Below are positions 48,392 through 61,076 of a DNA stretch of 64,000 nucleotides, one piece after another (positions within the stretch are counted from its first letter, which is position 1; each line of letters starts with the position of its first letter). A program made the position numbers and the translations under genes. The notes beneath the pieces are model-generated. The model was not told where the DNA came from. It did not search any database and saw only the letters and a list, made by a program, of their open reading frames with translations. The DNA comes from Impatiens glandulifera. Lineage: Eukaryota; Streptophyta; Magnoliopsida; Ericales; Balsaminaceae. The stretch covers positions 8,929,882-8,993,881 of the forward strand of contig NC_061863.1 in NCBI RefSeq assembly GCF_907164915.1. The letters run 5' to 3'.

Positions 48392-48402
48392 TATAAAAAA
48401 GA
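48392..48402 (+). promoter_or_regulatory. TATA box of PDR gene 2
   Basis: TATAAAAAAGA about 76 bases upstream of the ATG at 48468. Only about 15 bases upstream of it, the promoter turns into intron 3 sequence of copy B (join near 48378), so most of the original distal promoter is missing here. Confidence 0.65.
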
Positions 48403-49361
48403 TACCACTAACAAGATTATTCTTGAGTTTTATTAAGAGAGTTGTTACCAAATAGAAGAAATTGGACATGAAAGCTTTGGATGAAGGGTTAAGAGTTAGC
48501 AGTTCCAACATATGGATGGAAGGATTGAGTAATAATAGAGAAGTCTTCTCGAGATCACCACGCAACGAAGAAGATGAAGAATCGTTGAAATGGGCCACTA
48601 TTGAAAAACTTCCAACTTATCGAAGAATAAGGAGAGACATACTAAAAGGAGATGACAACAATACAATGGAAATTGAAATAATGAATCTCGGAGAATTAGA
48701 GAAGAAGAAGATTCTAGAAAGGTTGGTGGACATAGTTGAGGAAGACAATGAAAAGTTTCTCATTAAACTCAAACAACGTATAGACAGGTATGAAATTAAA
48801 AAAAAAAACGTTAATATTATTGTAATATAATTTTAAATATTTTTGACAATTAATTAACTTGAAACGAAGAGTCGGAGTTAAACTTCCAATAATCGAAATT
48901 TGGTTCGAACATTTAAAAGTTAATACAGAAGCTCATGTTGGAAGTCGGGCTCTACCAACCATCCTTAACTTCTCCTTCAATATGATAGAGGTAGTTCTAT
49001 TTATTTGGGTTACTATATTTATTATGAATATTCATGATTAATTCATTTATTCACATATTAACTAATGAAATCTATATATTTTTTTTTTAAAGGGATTCAT
49101 GAATTTCTTTCATGTTCTTCCAAGTAGAAAGAAGCCATTTACAATCCTCAATAATATCAGTGGAATAATCAAACCTGGAAGGTGAGAAAAAGCAAATGCA
49201 AAATTTAACTTTTTTTTTTTTTTTTTTTTAGCAAAAAGTAAAAAATTATGCAAAATTCAACTTTATAAAATTCCTCTAATATGAGTAATAAAGTGATCAA
49301 TGTCATTTAATTAAAGTTGTGGTTTAAAATGCAAGCATTTATTCTATTAGAAAAAGGTAAA

Positions 49362-49367
<6 letters not shown>

Positions 49368-49407
<40 letters not shown>
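49368..49407. repeat. (TA)n microsatellite
   Basis: TA run of about 40 bases in intron 3 of PDR gene 2. Confidence 0.95.
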
Positions 49408-49409
<2 letters not shown>

Positions 49410-49799
49410 CATTTTTGGACTTTTTTTTTTTTAGTCAAATATTTTATTACAAGACTCTTTATACTTGAATTATTTAATAAAATTATTTTTTTCTTTATTT
49501 AATTTGATTTTATCAATTTATATTGAGAAAAACAAAACTGTTAAAGAAAATAAATATAATAAGCATTATTAATTTAGTGTTATTTGAATAATCAAATAAT
49601 TTTTCTTCACATTAGTATTTTAAAAAAATAAACATTATAATTACTAATTAGTATATTATACATTTATACATAAATTAGTTAAAAAAAACCTTAGATCTTA
49701 TTTAAATATAGTATAGTATTATCTAATTGTTGGATAAATTATCAATTAAATTATGAGTTATTTGAAAATAAAATTTTCAAATAATTGATACATTAGCCA

Positions 49800-50170
49800 A
49801 AAACCCAAATCATTCTAGAACACAAACGGTAGTTTGTAAGAAAAATTAGGGTTTATGCACAATTCTTTACGATTTCGAGAGGGAAGATGATGCCCATGGA
49901 AGAAGGCGAGATGGAAGCCTCCATGAAGGACCTCGATGATGAAGCTCGCACCGGCAAAGTGTGCGTCACGCCGTCGAGAAGAAGAAAGTCGAAAAATCGA
50001 GGCAGGAGACCTGAATTGCGGAAAAGGAAGCAACATTGACTCCTGCTAACCTCACCGATCTTACAGACGCCATTGGAGGGGTAGGGAGTGGCGAGCCTTC
50101 ACTAACCAGAATCAGAACAGGGAAATTAGTCTAGACTTCAAACAAACAGAAGGAGAAGGGAACTAAGAGG
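49800..50170. other. GC-richer insert in intron 3 of PDR gene 2, possible captured gene fragment
   Basis: In an AT-rich intron this block stands out as GC-rich. On the + strand AAATTAGGGTTTATGCAC resembles a plant 5' leader. After it an ATG (49887) opens 50 codons: acidic at first (MEEGEMEASMKDLDDEA), then strongly basic (SRRRKSKNRGRR), ending at TGA (50037-50039). The minus-strand ORF at 49815-50036 is its mirror. I do not recognise the family. It has no counterpart in intron 3 of PDR gene 1. Confidence 0.35.
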
Positions 50171-50600
50171 ACGACACTCCACTAATCCAGTCCAGCGTCG
50201 AATCATGGTCCAAAAGATATATCTTTTTACCAAATGTATACTATAATCTGAATCATGATTAAAAAAAATAGTGGATGATGACATAGAAAACAATCTTATA
50301 CTAAATGGAAAGAAAAACACTTTTAGTTTGAACTTATGATTTTTCAATAGGATCGTGATCATGCAAGAGATTGTGACAAAATAAAGTTTTCAAATAGGCT
50401 TGATACATGTGTTTTAGGTTAACATATTCATCATTGGGCTATTTTGTTATATTCTTTTCCTTGTATATTTTTCTTTCCTAGTTAGAACTAATTATCTTCT
50501 TCTTCTTCTCTTCACAGAATGACATTGTTACTAGGTCCACCAAGCTCCGGAAAAACCACATTACTTCTTGCTTTGGCTGGAAAACTCAATTTGGACCTCA

Positions 50601-50690
50601 AGGCAAGCAAGAACAATGAATCCAGATTTCCATTTCCATAATTTGTTCTCCTTCAGTTGAGTTATTAATGAATATTTGAATATACTCCAG
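50601..50690 (+). other. GC-AG intron 4 of PDR gene 2
   Basis: The donor reads AAG/GCAAGC and the acceptor CTCCAG, at the same codon position as in PDR gene 1. The GC donor therefore predates the gene duplication. Confidence 0.88.
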
Positions 50691-53600
50691 GTTTCAGGGA
50701 GAATGTCATACAATGGCCATGGAATGGAGGAGTTTGTTCCACAAAGAACATCAGCTTACATTGGTCAAAATGACCTTCATATTGGAGAGTTGACAGTTAG
50801 AGAAACACTGGCTTTCTCAGCTAGATGTCAAGGAATTGGTTATCAATATGGTAAGTTAAATGGATTAACTGTCATGAATGTGACTTCTTTCGAGAATGTC
50901 TTATTTGCGACATCATGTGGATATCCTGATTAAAAATGTCATGAATGTGTAAAAACAACTATATCCAGAAATGTTAGAAGAATTGTCTAGGAGAGAAAAG
51001 GAAGCTGGCATTAAACCTGATCCAGATATTGATATCTACATGAAGGTAACCAACCAACATCAGTTATTTACATTGTTTTCTCTGATTCTTCTTCTGAACT
51101 TGAATATATCTCTTACTGCAGGCTGCTTCACTAGAAGGACAGAAAGCTGTTGTAACAGACTATACTCTCAAGGTATCATATGATGGATCATCTGAGAAGC
51201 TTAAACAGTAGAGATGGACCTCCTTTGAATCTCACGTTTATCATTCTGAACAGATCTTAGGACTGGAAGTCTGTGCAGACATATTGGTCGGAGATGAAAT
51301 GATTCGCGGCATTTCTGATGGCCAAAAGAGACGCGTCACAACCGGTAAGCTTATTTTCATGTACATAATGATGATTTTTCTCTATTGAGCTGTCGAATGA
51401 CTACCAGAAACAGAATCATAATCTGATTATACAATGATTCAGGAGAGATGCTGGTTGGACCTTCTCGAGCGCTGTTCATGGACGAAATATCGACTGGCTT
51501 GGACAGTTCTACGACATTTCAGATCGTAAATCGACATTATTCTCCTGGCAGACGGTCAAATCGTCTATCAGGGCCCACGGGAGAACGTCTTGGAGTTCTT
51601 CGAGTACAAGGGCTTCAAGTGCCCCGAAAGGAAAGCAGTTGCCGATTTCCTTCAAGAAGTAAGAATTAGGTCTAATTCAAATTGATTAAGATCTAAAATC
51701 AAATTCCACATTCAAAATTGTTTTTCGGCGGGAAAATCGTGTAGGTGACATCAAGGAAGGATCAAGAGCAATATTGGAAAAACAAAGAAGAACCCTACAG
51801 ATTCGTTACCGCTGAAGAGTTCGTGGAGGCGTTTCAGACATTTGAGATCGGCCAAAGATTAGGTGACCAACTGGCGATCCCTTTTGACAAAGCAACTTCT
51901 CATCCTGCTGCTTTGACGACTACAAAATATGGTGCTCCAAAGATGGAAATCCTGAAAGCTTGCATGTCCAGAGAGTACTTACTCATGAAGAGGAACTCAT
52001 TCGTCTACCTTTTCAAGATGTTTCAAGTGAGTAGTAATAACAAGAATCCTAAATTAATTCTCCAAAATTGAATTCAAGCTAATGAATGATGCTTTTCTAG
52101 CTTACCGTGATGACAATTATCACAATGACGGTTTTCCTAAGAACAAAGATGGCCAAGAGAACGGTAGATGATGGCCGCATTTACATGGGTGTTACATTCT
52201 TCACAATGATCGTTACTGTGTTCAATGGATACGCATAGCTGGCCTTGAGTATTTTGAAACTTCCAGTCTTTTATAAGCAAAGAGATTTCTTGTTCTTCCC
52301 AGCTTGGGCATATTCTTTACCCACTTGGATCCTTAAGATCCCGATTTCATTCGTCGAAGTTGGTATTTGGGTTTTCATGATTTACTATGGCGTAGGATTT
52401 GATTCTGATGTTAGAAGGTAAAAATAAAAAATAAAAAAAATAGCTAAATAGCTACTAAACCTCTTTTTATGTAAGCATATTGATTTAGCATCTAAATGAA
52501 CCATGACTACAAATTGCAGGCTCTTTAAACAATATCTTTTACTTATTTGTGTTAACCAAATGGCTTCTGGACTTTTTCGCTTCATTGGGTCTCTTGGAAG
52601 GACTATCATCGTTGCAAACACATTTGGCACATTTGCATTGCTTCTTGTTATGGTATTGGGCGGATTTGTTATGTCAAGAGGTATGCTAATTCGAAAATAA
52701 GCTAAATATTCTATTGAGAATGTTTGTTTAGTTGAAATCTGATATTACTCTTTATTCATATGATCAGATAGCATAAAGAAATGGTGGATATGGGGATACT
52801 GGATTTCTCCTATGATGTATGGCCAGAACGCCATTGCTGTGAATGAATTTCTTGGGAAGAGTTGGCAACATGTTAGTTATCATCATTTCTTCTTTCGGTA
52901 GTTAGGGTATTCATAACAAGGTAAATGACTTTGATTTTCTGGCAGATTCCTCCAAATTATACAGAAACGTTAGGTGTGTTGGTATTGAAGTCTCGCGGGT
53001 TTTTTCCATTAGCAAGTTGGTATTGGATTGGTGTAGGGGCGTCAATAGGATATGTGTTTCTATTTAACTTTCTCTTCACATGGGCTCTTTCTTACCTCAA
53101 CCGTAAGCAACAAAATCTCCTTTCAAACTTTACAAGTATTTCCATGTTGACTAATGAGGATTGGAATTCTTTCAGCAATTGACAAGCCACAAGCAATTCT
53201 ATCTGAAGAAACCTTATCGGATAGGAATGCAAGCGGAAGTGAAATATCGTCTAGTAACAAGAAACGAGGAATGGTTCTACCTTTTGAACCTCTTTCGATC
53301 GCATTTGATGATATCAGATATGCAGTTGACATGCCACGCGTACTTACTTGATATGCTTTCGAGTCTTACTACAAATAGTGTCTCAAAAGAAACGAAACCA
53401 CTTTAATCCATTTCTTTGTGCAGGAGATGAAGGATGAAGGCGTTAATGAAGATCGGCTCGAGCTATTGAAAGGTGTAAGTGGATCTTTTAGGCCTGGAGT
53501 ATTAACTGCACTTATGGGAGTAAGTGGTGCCGGAAAGACAACTTTGATGGATGTATTGGCTGGACGAAAAACGGGTGGATACATAGATGGGAGGATTACG

Positions 53601-55371
53601 ATATCTGGTTATCCGAAGAAGCAAGAAACATTTGCTCGCATTTCCGGTTATTGTGAGCAAACCGACATTCACTCCCCTCATGTTACCATCCACGAATCCT
53701 TACAATACTCGGCCTGGCTTCGTCTTCCTCGAGACGTGAACACCGTGACTAGAAAGGTAACCTTTTTTTTCCTCGGAGGTAACCCCACTTTGTTTTAATA
53801 AAATGGCACAATCTTGTTTTCCCAAAAAAAGAGAAGAAAATAAAAGGTAACCCAATTTTTACTATCTTAGCCACTATAATTTATAGTTAATGTAAATCAT
53901 AACTGCAGATGTTTGTCGAAGAGGTTATGGAGCTCGTAGAGCTAACACCAATAAAGGAAGCTCTCGTCGGTTTGCCAGGCGTGAATGGACTTTCAACCGA
54001 GCAACGGAAGAGACTAACAATTGCGGTTGAGCTTGTGGCTAATCCATCCATAATATTCATGGACGAACCGACGTCAGGCCTTGACGCGAGAGCTGCTGCA
54101 ATCGTGATGAGAGCCGTGAGGAACACTGTAGACACAGGACGGACAGTTGTATGCACTATCCATCAACCTAGCATTGACATATTTGATGCTTTTGACGAGG
54201 TTTATAATTGTATTGATAAACCTTTATTTGAGCTAATTACACTTGTATACTTTCCACTAAGAATGCTTTCTTGGAAGTGGGGTGGAATAAATCCTGGTTT
54301 TCAAAAAATGAAATAAAATTTCTTAACAAGAAGTTTGTCGTCTCTCAACTCTCAATTGTAGTTGCTACTTATGAAACGAGGAGGTCAAGAAATCTATTTC
54401 GGTCCACTTGGTCGTCATGCCGTCAATCTTATAGAGTACTTTGAGGTATGTATTGTAGATAATCAATTGAAATAATAGAATAATCTTATTTTCATCTTAA
54501 AACTAACAAAATTAATGTCAAACTAGGCAATAAGTGGAGTAAACAAAATTAAAGACGGTTACAATCCAGCGACATGGATGTTGGAGGTGACTTCGACTGT
54601 ACAAGAAACGTCTCTTGGCGTGAACTTTGTTGATATCTATAAACAATCAGATCTATACAGGTAAACAATCATGATAACTCATGAAATTTATGAAGTATAC
54701 TTTTTCTTTTGAAATTGAAATTGAAATGAGAGTTGAGCATGTTCCAACTTCTTGTTAAAAATTCTGTAAATCTTTTCATTATTAATTCAAGGAAAAAGAA
54801 AAACACTTAGAATCTGAATAATAAGAATCTATCTTTTGGATTTTATTGTATGGCATAATCATATATTTTTTCTTCTCATAAATTAGGAATAACAAAGTAA
54901 CCATCAAGGAAATCAGCACGACAAAACTGGGATCGAAAGATCTGCACTTTCCGACAAAATACTCGCAATCTTTCATCACGCAATCCATTGCTTGCTTATG
55001 GAAACAAAACTTATCCTACTGGCGAAATCCTCTTTACACTGCGGTGAGAATAATGTTCACAACCATCATAGCTCTTTTGTTTGGCACTATCTTTTGGGAT
55101 ATGGGATCAAAAAGGTTTGTGATTTCAAAGTTTCTTCATTTCTTCTAAAAAGTTGGTTTAAGTTACAATCTCTTAGTGTTAATTGGTACTGACATGCAGG
55201 GATACAGAACAGGGTATACTCAATGCGATGGGTTCCATGTATTGCGCGGTTATATTTATTGGTGTAACAAATTCTTATGGAGTTCTACCTATTGTCTACA
55301 TAGAGAGGGCTGTATTTTATAGGGAAAAATCAGCTGGAATGTATTCTGCATTGCCATACGCCTTTGCGCAG

Positions 55372-56226
55372 GTAACAACATCATAGTAATTCCATGTGTT
55401 TTACTGAAGTTATTGCTGTATTTGACATGTCATAAAAACAGCTTTCTATCATTCAAACAACAAAATAAAGTAAAAGAGAAAAACATGAACAACTTAAAAG
55501 ATAACTTCCAAGTATGAATATAACATCTTATCAAATAGAGTGTAATTGTAGCGAATAATCCTAATTAGGTCATAGGAAGAAAATAATTTGGTGTGTAATA
55601 TCAATTGTATTGAGAGTGATTTGTGATTACAGTTTCTGGAATAAATAGCAAAGAATTGAAACGAATAATCTATACGATCCCTATTATCTGGAGGATGATA
55701 ATTGTTGATTCTTTGGAATATTTGGTGATTGAACTTGATTTTTCTGTCATTCCTGTAAGATTATCCAAATAGACACTGAAACAAAATTTTAAAATACTTT
55801 TGTCACAATCTGAATCACAAAAGTGTTTTTTTAGCTTGGTACTAAAAGACAATGGATCATAATCCAGATTATAGAGTGATTGTTTGGTTCATTTAGCATA
55901 ACGATCATTTTCTGGATCTTCATCTAGATTATAGTGTGATTTTTGTTTCACTTGATAACTTTTTTTCTTCCTAATCATGACCCATGTTAGTTTCTAGATA
56001 ATTGTGATTTTTAACCAACATAACAAACCTAAACTTTTGGATCATGCATAACTAATCTTAATTGAACAAAAAAACATCATATTTCAAGCATATTCCACAT
56101 TAATTGTGCACTACATTCTCTCAATCAACTTTCAAGTATCTAGTATGAGACTCCACATTCATATCGCATTGGATCGGGTATTGTCATCTTTCAAGTTATA
56201 ATTTTTTAGTCTTTCTGCTTTTGCAG
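55372..56226 (+). other. Intron 21 of PDR gene 2, 0.86 kb
   Basis: No transposon was seen here, whereas intron 21 of PDR gene 1 is 2.4 kb because of the nested repeat and Copia fragment. The minus-strand ORF at 55670-55852 shows no domain. Confidence 0.75.
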
Positions 56227-56806
56227 GTCCTAATTGAGATTCCACATGTTCTACTTCAATCAACCCTATATTCTGTTATTGTATACTCCATGATAGGATT
56301 TGAGTGGACAGCTGCAAAGTTCTTTTGGTACATGTTCTTCATGTACTTCACCTTACTATACTACACATTCTTCGGAATGATGGCAGTTGCAGTCACCCCA
56401 AACCAAACCATCGCCAACATAATCGCATCAGCGTTTTTCCTCCTATGGAATCTTTTCTCTGGATTTGTCGTACCAAAAACCGTAAGTCCCATTGTCTTTC
56501 AATTACATTACGAAATTGGCTAACCATAACCGTTTTTACTTCATGCAGAGGATCCCAGTGTGGTGGAAATGGTATGTTTACATTAATCCTGTCTCTTGGA
56601 CATTGTATGGATTATTGGGTTCACAATATGGAGATGTTAAAGATGAGCTAGTTACAGGTCAATCGGTGAAACAGTTTATAAGGGGTTACTTCGATTACGA
56701 ACACGAGTTTATCGGTTATGTTGCTATGATTATTGCTGGGTTTGTCGTGTTGTTTGCTGTGATATTTGCGTACTCAATCCAAGCGTTTAACTTTCAAAAG
56801 AGATGA

Positions 56807-59800
56807 TACTTTAGTTAAGTCTTGGGAGCAACTTTCTTAGTGTTGATTTGAGGAAGAGAATAAATATATTAATCATTGACTATTAGATCAATAATAAGAT
56901 TGATGTGTATGGATCTTGTTGTATGATCTTGTTATAAACTTTATTAGTTGTGTTCTTATTTAAATTATGATTATTATGATGTTAATTCTTTGTATTTCTT
57001 TCAAATAGTAAAATCCATGTAATTTTTAACTCCTTTTAATAATAATATTTTAATTATTTAATAATTACTCTCCATTTTAACTAATTTAGTAAATATTAAT
57101 TTCTTAATCTTGAAAAGTTATTGAGTTTTTGATAATATTTTGAATATTTTCAACATGTTTTTGTAAATTATTTATTTTATTTATTCAGGAATTGAACTCG
57201 TGTCTTTTTAGTCTCTTAATATGTTTATAAACTACTTTTGAAACAATTAATGATAAAAAAATACATTAAAAATCAAGTCGGAATTTATATAAAAAAAAAT
57301 TTGTACAAAACTTATATTTAACCATAATATAAGTTTTTTATTTCAAAATCTTATATCTTACAAATTATATATTTTTAAATTTTGGATTGAATTAATATAA
57401 TAGTTGGCTGGTTCAAATCGATTTAAATGTTAAACTCAACGTATTTTAATAAATCAGAGATTATTTGAAAGAAAGTTTTGAAAATAAAAATAAAATGATT
57501 TCTTTATAATGAAAAGTTGACAATATTTAAAAAGAAATGAATGAGTTTGACAATTTGATAGGTTGTCTCAATCAATGGACCAATTCAAAATTGTCTCATT
57601 ACCCTAAATTGAAACGTGCAAGTTTCCAAACAATTAGCAAATTTGCTCACTATTAGTAATATTGACCTTTGATTTTTATTACTACAAATTTAAAATCACA
57701 TGTAATTAATATTCCCGCTTGTAATTATATTTCATATTATTACAAGATATCCAATTTTGATTAAGAGATTAAAATTCAGAATTTCAATTCTCTTTTAAAA
57801 TAATTTAAATTAAAATGAAGTTCATGTTGGTTACGTCATGATAGTTCCTTACATTAATAATAAAAAAGCAGAAAATAAAATATTTTCAAATAAACCCAAA
57901 TACAAACAAATCAATGAGTTCTTAAAACATTAAAGAGTTAATTATAATTTTTTATTTTTTGTACAACCTTCACATACATCTATGAGCTTGTTTTATTAAT
58001 AAAAAAATTCGTTTATAAAAAAAAATTGACATTTGTGATTTTTATTGGTTTATTTATTATTTTTTTATTTTAATAAAATTAAAATTTGATTTAGTATTTT
58101 AGTTAATAAAATAATTGATTTGAAAGTTAGAATAATAATAGTAACGAAGTCACAGAGAAGAGAAGGAAATTTTTAAAAAATTTATAAAAAAAATACCTAT
58201 TCACATCAAACAAGTTCTAATACTCATCCATTTAATTAGCCATACATACTTAAAAAAACAGCAATGAATTCTTAACAACTTTTTTTAAGACTATTTAACA
58301 ATAGAGAAATGATAGAGGGAGCGATCGATACATCTTCCTAAATGGCATGCTACGATGGAATTAAAAAAATAGAATAATTGCTTCTCTCTATCAAAATTGC
58401 GCGTTTGAAGACGATCTTCAAAGAAGACAAACAAAAGATGATCTCTAAATCTTGTAAAAATTAGGAAAATGCTAAATCGAAAAAGGAGAAGGGATGAATA
58501 ATATCAAAAGGAGAACGATCTCGACCCATCAAGTAGCAATAGGGGCTGAAACTAAAAAAATGTTGAATCAAAGAAAGATTTTTCCTTTAACCTTCGACAA
58601 GTTTTCTACATTTAAAAGTAGTGGTCTCGAAATGTTCCAAAGAATATATTAAAATGTATGTCATTCTGCAGCATTGTAAACTGTATTTTCATTTTTATAC
58701 CTAAACTACATTTTCATTTGTATATAAACTGTATTTTATTTGTATTTAATATATTTTCGTTTGTATATATAAATTGCATTTTCATTTGTATTTATTGAAT
58801 TTTTATTTGTATATAAGTATATAAACTGCATTTTCATTTGAATATAAATTGTATTTTTATTTTTTATTTTAACTTATGTTCATTATGTATTATAAAGTTT
58901 TGTAGGCTGTGTTGTCATATTTTATAAACTGCGTTGTCATAACCCTACCAAGTTACTCTAATGGTAAGAGTCGACTTAAGAGATCAAAAGGTTACGGGAC
59001 AATGACTATAAGGTGTCATGATAGTTATTTTTTTAATTTTTAAAAAATAAGCTGCTTTGTAATGTTGTATATTAGCTGCATTATTATTCTTTATATTCTA
59101 TATTTTAACTTAACTTATATTAATTATATGTTGTCACGTTGTATATTAGTTAATGTTTTATATTCAGAATTTTAATTTAATTCATATTTATTTTGTGTTA
59201 TAAAATTTTGTATTATGCGTTGTCATATTTTATTAACGGTGTGATTGTAAGCACTAAAAATCTATATACCTAATTTATAAAATTAAATAATTATTTTGAT
59301 TTATTTAATAAATAAAATCAAAATAATTAACTAAAAATTGAATTAAAAAATTAATTAGATTAATTATTTTGATAATTAAGATTTTTATTTTTTATTATTT
59401 TATGTTATAGTGTTGTTATGTTATAAAATAATTATCAAAAGTAGCAACAGGGGCTCAATAGTTATATATTTTAAAATGTTATGATATAATTAAATATTTT
59501 AGCAAGATATTAAATTCAAATATTAAGTCTATTTTTTGACAAGTACACGCGTCTACGGCAAGCTAACTATTGAAAGTAATTTGTCTCCCTTCCTTGTCAT
59601 TAACTAATCAAATTCTTCTATTTTTTATTTTTTTAAAATAAAAATTAATACTATTATTTAATATAGAAAATTATAGAAAAAAAAATATATCAACAAGTCC
59701 TATATTATTTTTAAATTTGAATAATCCCTAAACAAATTAATTTTAATTTGTGTTCTCAAAAATTATAAAAACCACCCAATTCGACTTAAAAAAATTTAAT

Positions 59801-61070
59801 AAACAAATAATACTATTAATTATTTGATTTTTAGCTTTTGTTAATTAATTTTAAACGATAATATACAAATAAACAATATCTAGAGCTCCTTTGATATGGT
59901 TTTCTTTAAAAGAATAAATTATAAATTCTCGATTTATAATTTTTTAAGAAAAATAAATAAAAATATTTTAATAGTTTATTTATTTATTTAAATATATTAT
60001 GATAAAAAGGAAGTAATAATTAAATTTGATATTATAGTTTTTTAAATTTAACAACAATCAAACGTTATTACATTCAAATTATTCAAATATACGATGGATT
60101 AAATCACACTAAATTCATCAAATAAATATTAAAAAAAATATATATATTTTTTAAAATTAATACCATTCATTAATATTTAAATTGTCTTAATTTATATAAA
60201 CCCAAAAAAGCCAAACTTAGAATTTGTTATAAGTTTTTTTATTAAAACAATTCTAAACCTGTAACAATCACCTCATTTATATAATCACTCTTTTTATTTA
60301 TTAAAATACTAAAATTAAATAAAGTGAAAAAAAATATTATATATAGCTTGTTAGGATTGAGGTTAATTGAAAAACTTAGAAGGATAAAAAAAATGATGGT
60401 CCATAATTTTGAAAAGGTGTTAGATCATTTTTTATAAAAAAAAAAAAGAAAAAGAAAAAAAGACTTAAAGGGTATTAATATATGTAAATAAAAAATAATA
60501 ATTTAAAATAAAGAATATTTTAATATATTAATTAATAAATTAAGTAAGGTAATAGACGAGAAAAAAGTGAAATAAAGTTTAATTTTGTTTGAGTTATTAA
60601 AATAAATAACCTGTTTATGTTTTTAGCATATTATCTCTAAAATACTATTTTTTTTTTTTTTTTATTCATGAAATAGATTCTAATTTTTGTTAAGAAAATA
60701 TATTATAAAAATTAAAATAAAAATAACCAGCTCTGTCATTTATTTGGATCAAACAATCCCCACTTCTAGACTTTTGAAAATATATCACTTAGGTTTTGTT
60801 GAGGGACAAATTTAATTAAATTGGTTAGGTGCTTTTTTTATAGTAAGAATTAATAAACTTTAAAAGAGTAGGAGACAAAATTAACATCTACTTAAATATA
60901 TATTATTTAAATTAATAAAAGATGAGGTATTTTTGTTTATAATAATTTAAAAACTATTTTTTTTTCATCAAATGAGTTTTTTTTTTTTTTTAAAACCCAA
61001 ATAATAATAAATAAAAAAAAAAATCCTCAAACAAGCCCCTATTAGTAATTTAATCTTCCTTTTTATATTT
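56807..61070. other. AT-rich intergenic DNA, 4.3 kb, no gene
   Basis: No ORF with family resemblance was found. Contents that can be named: a probable 3' end of PDR gene 2 just after 56806, and a short-unit repeat at 58676-58870 (listed separately). A box-B-like GGTAAGAGTCGACTTAAGAGATCAAAAGGTTACGGGA stretch near 58962 recalls a decayed tRNA-like element but is too weak to call. Confidence 0.55.
58676..58870. repeat. Short-unit minisatellite
   Basis: Units of about 22-25 bases of the form AAACTGTATTTTCATTTGTAT are repeated about eight times with substitutions. Confidence 0.8.
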
Positions 61071-61076
61071 ATTTTT

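Larger units (their letters stand above)
48468..56806 (+). pseudogene. Second full-size ABCG (PDR) gene, 23 exons, disabled
   Basis: Exons: 48468-48787, 48870-48990, 49093-49181, 50518-50602, 50691-50850, 50969-51045, 51122-51172, 51254-51344, 51443-51658, 51745-52026, 52101-52417, 52520-52680, 52768-52871, 52946-53102, 53176-53339, 53424-53756, 53909-54199, 54362-54445, 54527-54660, 54887-55114, 55200-55371, 56227-56481, 56549-56806. All lengths equal those of PDR gene 1 except exon 1 (-6), exon 9 (-86) and exon 15 (-39). The exon 9 deletion (join at 51531/51532) shifts the frame in NBD1, and GAG became TAG at 52236-52238 in TMD1 (exon 11). The NBD1 signature is SDGQ instead of SGGQ. NBD2 is intact ([20 protein letters not shown]) and the C-terminus is FNFQKR. 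The clean remainder means recent loss; an assembly error at both sites is the alternative. Confidence 0.85.

Noticed and set aside
51526..51551. A GT...AG pair in exon 9 of PDR gene 2 that might be a tiny intron rescuing the frame
   Set aside because: It would be only 26 bases, far below plant intron minima, and removing it together with the 86-base loss still leaves the frame broken (112 bases in total).
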